Positions 58,943 through 64,000 of a stretch of 64,000 nt of DNA are shown here, piece after piece; position 1 is the stretch's first letter; every line of letters starts with the position of its first letter. A model generated the notes under the pieces. It saw only the letters and a list, made by a program, of their open reading frames with translations. It had not been told where the DNA came from and did no database searches. The DNA comes from Lawsonibacter hominis (lineage in GTDB: Bacteria > Bacillota > Clostridia > Oscillospirales > Oscillospiraceae). The position numbers and the translations under genes are program-made. The DNA lies in contig NZ_JACOPP010000014.1 in the NCBI RefSeq assembly GCF_014287895.1, forward strand, positions 1 through 64,000, given 5' to 3'.

Positions 58943-61900
58943 TTAGATCGCAGCGTAATTTACAGTGACAGTCACACTCTGATAGGTGATATCAGGGGTC
59001 TTGATGATCCAAGTGCCGTCAGCAGCCACAGTTGGATCAACTTCGCTGCTCTTTATAGCCAACTCTTGGGCCACACCGGCTTTCACCAGAGAGTTGAGCT
59101 CATAAGCCTTCAGGGTAGCATGGCCAGCGGGAACGTCGATTGTCACCGTAAAGGGTACATCGGACAGGTTGACGGTCACGTCGATGGTGGCGTCGATCTC
59201 CTCATCATCGTCGGCAACCTCGCCGGGGAGGTCCTTGATCCAGGCAACCAGCACGGTGTTCACATCGGTGTCATAGACAATGATGGCTTCCTTGGCGGTC
59301 TTGTACAGGAACTCGCCGGCGGGGGCCTTGTCATCGTCCTTGGTCACGTCGGTGATGTCCCACACCGCGCTCTTGGAAGTAATGGTGTAGTAGTCGCCCA
59401 CATTCCAGGCGGTGTTCTCCTCGCCCTCGGCGGTCTCGTTATCGGTCTCGGCGTTCATGACGATGGTGCCCTTCTTGATCAGGTGGGCATTATCCGCAGC
59501 AACGGTGTAGCCTTCGCCGGTGACCTCATACAGGGTGTAGACCTCGTCCTTCACGGAGTAAGCCCAGACGGTCTCGAAATCAGCGTCGTCATCAAAGTCG
59601 TCGCCATACTTCTCGCGGCTGACCTCGATGGTGTCAACGGTGCCGTCCTCGAAGATAACGTTCAGCTCCAGAATCTTGGAGGTCAGGGCGTTGGCGCTCA
59701 GGACATACAGGTAATCCTTGTCGACGGCGCGATCCTCACGGCTGTTGAACAGCAGCACGTCGGCCAGCTTGCCGCCCTCGGTGGTCCAGACCTGAACGGT
59801 CTTAGTGTCGGTATCCCCCTTTGCATTGGCAGCGACATCGTACATCTCATCATAGCCAATAGCCACGCCGTAGTCATCTTCGCCAGCATAGTAGAAGGCG
59901 ATGGTGTTCAGATCCACGGCGTACTTGGAATCAGCATCGGCATACAGAGTACCGTCACCGGTCTCGTACTTGCGGTTGAGATAGGAGTCAACAGTGGTGT
60001 CCGCACCGTCGGACTCATCAATGCCGTTACCAGCATATGCGATCTCATCGGCAGCATTGGTCATAACGGACTTGATGGTAATGACGTCGTCATCGTCGAT
60101 GGCGTACTTGATGACGGAGCCGCTGGCGTTATTCAGCGGAGTCTTATACTGGTCGTCCACAACTACGTCGCGGGTGCCCAGGTAAGCTTCCAGAGCGGCA
60201 ATAGCGGCCTTCTTCTCGGCGCTGTCATACTTGCCATCCGCATCCGAGGCCTTATCCCAGAACGCAGCCTTGGCGGAAGCGTCCCAATTGATGGTATAAG
60301 TGCCCTCGGTCTTGTCCGTCTTCAGGATGGAGAGCTGACCGGACTTGGTCAGAGCATTCTGGGTCCAGGCGGAGCCCAGCACCAGAGCGTAGTTGGGAGC
60401 GGCAGCCTCGGGAGCCTGATAAGCCACGATGTAGTCGTTGGAATCCAGAATGAAGATGACCTCGGTGTCGAAGCCGGGATCAGTGGCGGCCTCCGTGATA
60501 TCGAAGTGCTCGACAACCTCATCCTCGGCGGCGGCGTCGGGAATGTAGGACTGATAGTAGGAGTCGCCCTCGATGGTGACATAGAGCTCCTTCTCGGCGT
60601 CACGGTCGATGCGGGTGATCTTACCGGTAACGCTCTCAGGGGTGGAGATGTAGTCGCGGCCGCCGTACTCGACGAACAGGACCAGATCATCGGTGGTGAC
60701 CTCGTCGGCGAAGACGACGTCCTCAAACTTGGTGATCTTGCCGTCGTTCATGGCGGGCACGGTGAGAGTCTCGTTCTTGGAGCTGTACTTCTTCACATAG
60801 GACAGGGTCTCAACGAGGTAGAGGACATAGTCCACATCGCCGTCGTTGTTGTTGTCGATGACCTCGACTTTGATGCCGTTGTAATTGAAATCAGCATTGT
60901 CATAAATTTCGGCAGAATTCCCGGTGCCCAGATAGCCGTAGTTCACATAGTACTCGGTATCACTGGTCACGGTCAGGCCGGTGCCCTTCAGGAAGTCCTT
61001 GACAGCGCTCTCGTTGGCCACAGAGCCCTCGACCACATTCACGGAGTCCTTAGTGGTGACGCCCAGGACGACGGAGTCGGCCAGAATGGTGGTCTTGCGG
61101 ATGTACAGGGTGACGGTCTTGCCGATCATTTCGACGGTAGTGTCAACGTTGAAGGAGATGTTGCCGGAGTACTCCACAACTTCGCCCTTCTCGGTGGAAG
61201 CGGTGGTGGAAGCATACAGCTTGACGTTGCTCAGGGTGGTCTTGCCATCCTTCAGGGCGGCGTCATAATCGGTCTCTTCCAGCTCGGCCCACTTGTTGCC
61301 CACGACGACGCCCTCCACCTTGTACACGCCGTACATGGCGCTCAGGATGGTGCGGCGGTCAGCATAGGCAATGGCGTAGCCGTTCTCATACTTCTGGATC
61401 ATCTCGATGTCCAGGGCGTTGTAGATCAGCAGAGCGGCGTCGTCACGGTTCAGGGGCAGCATGACGTTCTTGTTGAAGTTGCGGAAGATGCCCAGGGCGG
61501 AAGCCTTGGCGTTGGTGTTGATGGCCCAGTCGGTGCCCACGAAGCCCTCGATGGAGGGATCGTAGCCGGCGGCCACCAGCAGCATCTTGGCAGCCTCGGC
61601 GGCAGTCACACTGGCGGCGGGGTCGAAGGTGCCGTTGCCGCGGCCGGCGATGATGCCCAGGGTGTAGCAGTAGTTGATGTGGCCCTTGGCCCAGTTGTCG
61701 CCGATGTCGGTCAGCTTGCTGTTCACACCGGAGAACAGGTCGTTGTTGTCAACGCCCTGATTCATGATGACGGAGATCATCTTCGCCATCTCGTCGCGGC
61801 GCACGGTCCCCTCGGGATCGAAGCTGCCATCGGTCTTGCCGTCGATCACGCCCAGGGTGGTGAGCATGGAAACGGCGTCTTTGTTGACGATCTCATCGCG

Positions 61901-62005
61901 GTCGGTGAAATCGTCATAGCTCGCAGCGGAAGCGCCGACGACCATCATGCCGATCAGCATAACGGCGGCCAGAGCCAGGCTGAGAGCCCGTTTGAGGTTT
62001 CTCAT
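58943..62005 (-). CDS. Large secreted protein with three SLH domains (S-layer/cell-surface)
   Basis: 1020 aa. A Sec signal peptide (MRNLKRALSLALAAVMLIGM then VGASA, cleavage near 28) leads to three S-layer homology repeats: about 31-77 (FDPEGTVRRDEMAKMI), 98-143 (GTFDPAASVTAAEAAKMLL) and 152-197 (MLPLNRDDAALLIYNAL). These anchor proteins to pyruvylated secondary cell-wall polymer. The remaining 800 residues are acidic, repetitive in D/E, A and V and lack a known enzyme motif. GGAGGAATTCCAG precedes the ATG. Likely an S-layer or surface protein. Confidence 0.88.
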   Translation of the reverse strand: MRNLKRALSLALAAVMLIGMMVVGASAASYDDFTDRDEIVNKDAVSMLTTLGVIDGKTDGSFDPEGTVRRDEMAKMISVIMNQGVDNNDLFSGVNSKLTDIGDNWAKGHINYCYTLGIIAGRGNGTFDPAASVTAAEAAKMLLVAAGYDPSIEGFVGTDWAINTNAKASALGIFRNFNKNVMLPLNRDDAALLIYNALDIEMIQKYENGYAIAYADRRTILSAMYGVYKVEGVVVGNKWAELEETDYDAALKDGKTTLSNVKLYASTTASTEKGEVVEYSGNISFNVDTTVEMIGKTVTLYIRKTTILADSVVLGVTTKDSVNVVEGSVANESAVKDFLKGTGLTVTSDTEYYVNYGYLGTGNSAEIYDNADFNYNGIKVEVIDNNNDGDVDYVLYLVETLSYVKKYSSKNETLTVPAMNDGKITKFEDVVFADEVTTDDLVLFVEYGGRDYISTPESVTGKITRIDRDAEKELYVTIEGDSYYQSYIPDAAAEDEVVEHFDITEAATDPGFDTEVIFILDSNDYIVAYQAPEAAAPNYALVLGSAWTQNALTKSGQLSILKTDKTEGTYTINWDASAKAAFWDKASDADGKYDSAEKKAAIAALEAYLGTRDVVVDDQYKTPLNNASGSVIKYAIDDDDVITIKSVMTNAADEIAYAGNGIDESDGADTTVDSYLNRKYETGDGTLYADADSKYAVDLNTIAFYYAGEDDYGVAIGYDEMYDVAANAKGDTDTKTVQVWTTEGGKLADVLLFNSREDRAVDKDYLYVLSANALTSKILELNVIFEDGTVDTIEVSREKYGDDFDDDADFETVWAYSVKDEVYTLYEVTGEGYTVAADNAHLIKKGTIVMNAETDNETAEGEENTAWNVGDYYTITSKSAVWDITDVTKDDDKAPAGEFLYKTAKEAIIVYDTDVNTVLVAWIKDLPGEVADDDEEIDATIDVTVNLSDVPFTVTIDVPAGHATLKAYELNSLVKAGVAQELAIKSSEVDPTVAADGTWIIKTPDITYQSVTVTVNYAAI

Positions 62006-62161
62006 CTGGAATTCCTCCTTCTAAATTTTGGAGGCGGAAAGGCCACACTTGACTTACAGATATTTACAGAGAAGTATGACTCTCCTTGCACTCCGAATTT
62101 TATAAGGAGAATGGTACGTCAGAACGAAAAAAGTTGGCTTTTTCGGCTTAAAGGTTCCAAT

Positions 62162-62256
62162 GGTAGACATTTGGTAGACATACAGGACGGACGGCGCTGG
62201 CAAACCCTGAAAAATGGGGAATTCCGGCGTTTTTTTGGTAGACATTTGGTAGACAT
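62162..62256. repeat. Paired 11-bp repeats GGTAGACAT upstream of the SLH gene
   Basis: GGTAGACAT occurs four times, at 62162, 62173, 62237 and 62248: two 11-bp-spaced tandems 75 bp apart on one face of the helix. All lie in the 310-base gap upstream of the SLH gene and downstream of the AAA+ gene. Possible binding sites for a regulator. Confidence 0.7.
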
Positions 62257-62275
62257 TCTTTGAAAGACACGCAAA

Positions 62276-62300
62276 CAGCCCCCGGCATAGCCGGGGGCTG
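62276..62300 (-). terminator. Terminator of the SpoVK-like gene
   Basis: CAGCCCCCGGC (62276-62286), ATA loop, GCCGGGGGCTG (62290-62300); the minus strand then reads TTTGCG. Confidence 0.65.
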
Positions 62301-62315
62301 TTGAAGCATTCCGAT

Positions 62316-63782
62316 TCAGGTCCCTTCCGTTTGGGCGCCGTCGTCCTCTCTGAGATCGGCCAGGGTCAAGGACATCAGGTCCTCCTTGCCGGGAGCCTCC
62401 AGAGCGGCCACACGGTCGGATTGGCGGGAGACCGCACGTTCGAAAACATTGCGCACATCACGGGCGTTTCCGAAGTTCTCGTCCCGTTCCTCATACAGCT
62501 CGCGGAAATACGTTCCGGCGTATTCTTCTGCTTCATCACTGAGCGTATATCCGTTTTTTGCGCACATGGACTGAAAAATGGCCATGAGCTGCCCGCCATT
62601 GTAATCTTCAAAGTAAAAATATTTGTTGAAGCGGCTCTCCAGGCCGGGGTTTGCGTGGATGAACGTTCCCATCAGCTCGGTGTACCCGGCCACAATGACG
62701 ATCAGGTCGGCGCGGTGATCCTCCATGCCCTTGAGCAGCGTCTCGATGGCTTCCTTCCCGAAGTCGTTGGGGGCATCCTGATTGGCCAGGGCATAGGCCT
62801 CGTCGATGAAAAGAACCCCGCCCAGCGCTTTTTGGATCACCTCGCCCGTCTTGATGGCCGTCTGTCCCACAAACCCGGCCACCAGGCCGGAACGGTCCAC
62901 CTCCACCAGCTGGCCCTTGGAGAGGACCCCGATGGCATGGTAAATCTTCGCCAGCAGGCGGGCCACGGTGGTCTTGCCGGTCCCGGGGTTGCCCAGAAAG
63001 ACCAGGTGCAGAGACATGGGGGGAATGGGCAGCTCATGTTCCTGACGCAGCTTGCGCACCTTGACCAGGTTGATCAGGCTTTTCACATCGGCCTTGACCT
63101 TGTCCAGACCGCACAGCCCGTCCAGCTCGGCCATCAGCTCTTCCAGGCTGGGAGCGGGCGCCTGCTCCGCCTCGGTCTGAGGCGCCGCCTCTCCGCCGCC
63201 GGCTACGGCGGCGGCGGGGGCCGCCTCATCCCCGGGCCCATCCGCCTCAGGACGTTTGGAAATGAAATCCTTGGCGTCCAGCGGGGCTTTTCCGCCCTTG
63301 AGCCCATCCCGGTCGCACAGGGCAGAGAGGCTGTCGGCGCAGGCGTTGACGAATCCCGCCTCCTCCTCGCTGACCACATCGTCCACAGCGGCGAAAAGCA
63401 GCTGCATCAGCGTCATCAGGTCGATGAACCGCCGGGCCAGATGGGTACCGGAGACTTTGTCGCTGGCCCGCATGCGGGCAAAAAAGGGAGGCGGCTGAAA
63501 GCCGGGGTACTCGCTCACCGCGGTGGAAAGCTCCCAGAACAGGATGGCGGGCACCGGGTTTCCCTTGGTATAGATGGCGTTATAGTACTCCACATGGCGC
63601 GGTGTGATGGACGCGCCGTCCCGTCCCCAGACGCCAAGCGTACAGGCACGAAAGAAGATGTCCACCTCCTGGGTGAACTTTATGCGCAGGGTGGCATCGG
63701 TGATCTGCCGCCGGAAGGCGGTCACCCCGTCGCTGTATTGCTTATGCACCTCGGCGGCGCTCAGGGATCCCTTCAAGTTCAT
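62316..63782 (-). CDS. AAA+ ATPase of the CbxX/SpoVK family
   Basis: 488 aa. The AAA core shows Walker A LGNPGTGKTTVARL (about 263-276), Walker B GGVLFIDEAYAL (about 325-336) and arginine-finger region HANPGLESRFN (about 378-388). It resembles stage V sporulation protein K and CbxX. The N-terminal 230 residues form an extra helical domain of unknown role, with an Ala/Pro/Glu linker. The ATG at 63782 is used; GAGGTG lies three bases upstream. A TTGCGC/TATAAT promoter lies close by, so the leader is short. Confidence 0.86.
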   Translation of the reverse strand: MNLKGSLSAAEVHKQYSDGVTAFRRQITDATLRIKFTQEVDIFFRACTLGVWGRDGASITPRHVEYYNAIYTKGNPVPAILFWELSTAVSEYPGFQPPPFFARMRASDKVSGTHLARRFIDLMTLMQLLFAAVDDVVSEEEAGFVNACADSLSALCDRDGLKGGKAPLDAKDFISKRPEADGPGDEAAPAAAVAGGGEAAPQTEAEQAPAPSLEELMAELDGLCGLDKVKADVKSLINLVKVRKLRQEHELPIPPMSLHLVFLGNPGTGKTTVARLLAKIYHAIGVLSKGQLVEVDRSGLVAGFVGQTAIKTGEVIQKALGGVLFIDEAYALANQDAPNDFGKEAIETLLKGMEDHRADLIVIVAGYTELMGTFIHANPGLESRFNKYFYFEDYNGGQLMAIFQSMCAKNGYTLSDEAEEYAGTYFRELYEERDENFGNARDVRNVFERAVSRQSDRVAALEAPGKEDLMSLTLADLREDDGAQTEGT

Positions 63783-63800
63783 GCACCTCGTTTCTTTGCT

Positions 63801-63829
63801 ATTATATCCCAAAGACAGGCCCTGCGCAA
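63801..63829 (-). promoter_or_regulatory. Promoter of the SpoVK-like gene
   Basis: On the minus strand TTGCGC (63829-63824), 17-bp spacer, TATAAT (63806-63801). Confidence 0.65.
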
Positions 63830-63943
63830 GAAGTGCTTACGTCTGCCGGTGCTCCGGAAAGAACCGCCGGTCCATCTGTGGAACACCGGACAGGAAGCGG
63901 TTGACATAAATGTTAAAAAACCTTTACATTTTGCGCCCCGGCG

Positions 63944-64000
63944 TTGACGGCTGTGTTCCGAGCGTGTAGAATGATAGCAAAGTATGTCTGAAGGAGGAAT
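63944..64000 (+). promoter_or_regulatory. Promoter and ribosome binding site of a gene outside the window
   Basis: TTGACG (63944-63949), 17-bp spacer, TAGAAT (63967-63972), then AAGGAGG at 63991-63997, three bases from the edge. The coding sequence begins beyond 64000. Confidence 0.75.

Noticed and set aside
58925..62263. A 1,112-codon open frame on the + strand
   Set aside because: It is antisense to the SLH gene, which has a signal peptide, SLH motifs and a ribosome binding site. The antisense translation is repetitive (G, V, I, H, Q rich) and without domains: a by-product of codon bias.

Overview
The window reads as chromosome of a GC-rich, spore-forming, strictly anaerobic Firmicute of the Oscillospiraceae type (Intestinimonas / Flavonifractor-like; the genus is inferred). 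Evidence: a complete crotonyl-CoA to butyryl-CoA gene set, a near-complete anaerobic lysine fermentation operon, a class III (anaerobic) ribonucleotide reductase, an [FeFe]-hydrogenase-like protein, and sporulation-family genes (SpoVB-like flippase, SpmA/SpmB, SpoVK-like AAA+ ATPase, AbrB/SpoVT, a free Spo0A DNA-binding domain).

Layout. 1-2.0 kb: AT-rich zinc-ribbon gene of unknown function lying against the 3' end of an intact tRNA-Leu(UAG), followed by two decayed tRNA-Leu copies. 2-5.4 kb: pyridoxamine kinase, SpoVB-like flippase, DUF554 protein. 5.7-10.7 kb: crt-hbd-bcd-etfB-etfA (crotonyl-CoA reduction with electron bifurcation) from one promoter to one strong terminator. 11-14.1 kb: DUF6514-like protein, Na+-dependent SNF transporter, UroD/MtaA-like methyltransferase. 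14.2-24.2 kb (minus strand): kamB-like and kamC-like ATPases, then a promoter, a lysine riboswitch and kce-kdd-kdd-kamA-kamD-kamE. 24.4-32.5 kb: XRE regulator, Spo0A-C protein, FAD/Rieske oxidoreductase, MurT/GatD pair, ATPase, [FeFe] hydrogenase-like protein, zincin. 32.5-46.9 kb: housekeeping genes (tex, murI, DUF1934, argS, homocysteine methyltransferase, nrdD/nrdG, NUDIX, TrmN6-like, rsmI). 46.97-48.8 kb: AT-rich mobile patch (IS200 tnpA, GNAT, truncated TnpV). 48.9-58.9 kb: AbrB, spmAB, AI-2E-family permease, nifS/nifU, metN-metI, then separately metQ behind a T-box, and cysK. 58.9-63.8 kb: large SLH surface protein and SpoVK-like ATPase. The last 60 bases hold a promoter and ribosome binding site for a gene outside the window.

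How it works together. KamA, KamDE, Kdd and Kce take L-lysine to 3-aminobutyryl-CoA plus acetoacetate; after deamination (kal is not in the window) crotonyl-CoA enters Bcd/EtfAB, encoded 5 kb away, giving butyryl-CoA. The kce leader carries a lysine (L box) aptamer whose closing P1 helix uses the same nine bases as the 5' arm of an intrinsic terminator, so lysine binding should allow transcription: an ON switch that matches a catabolic operon. This is the most interesting regulatory object here. Second is a MurT/GatD locus in which the GatD partner lacks the expected catalytic Cys and His.
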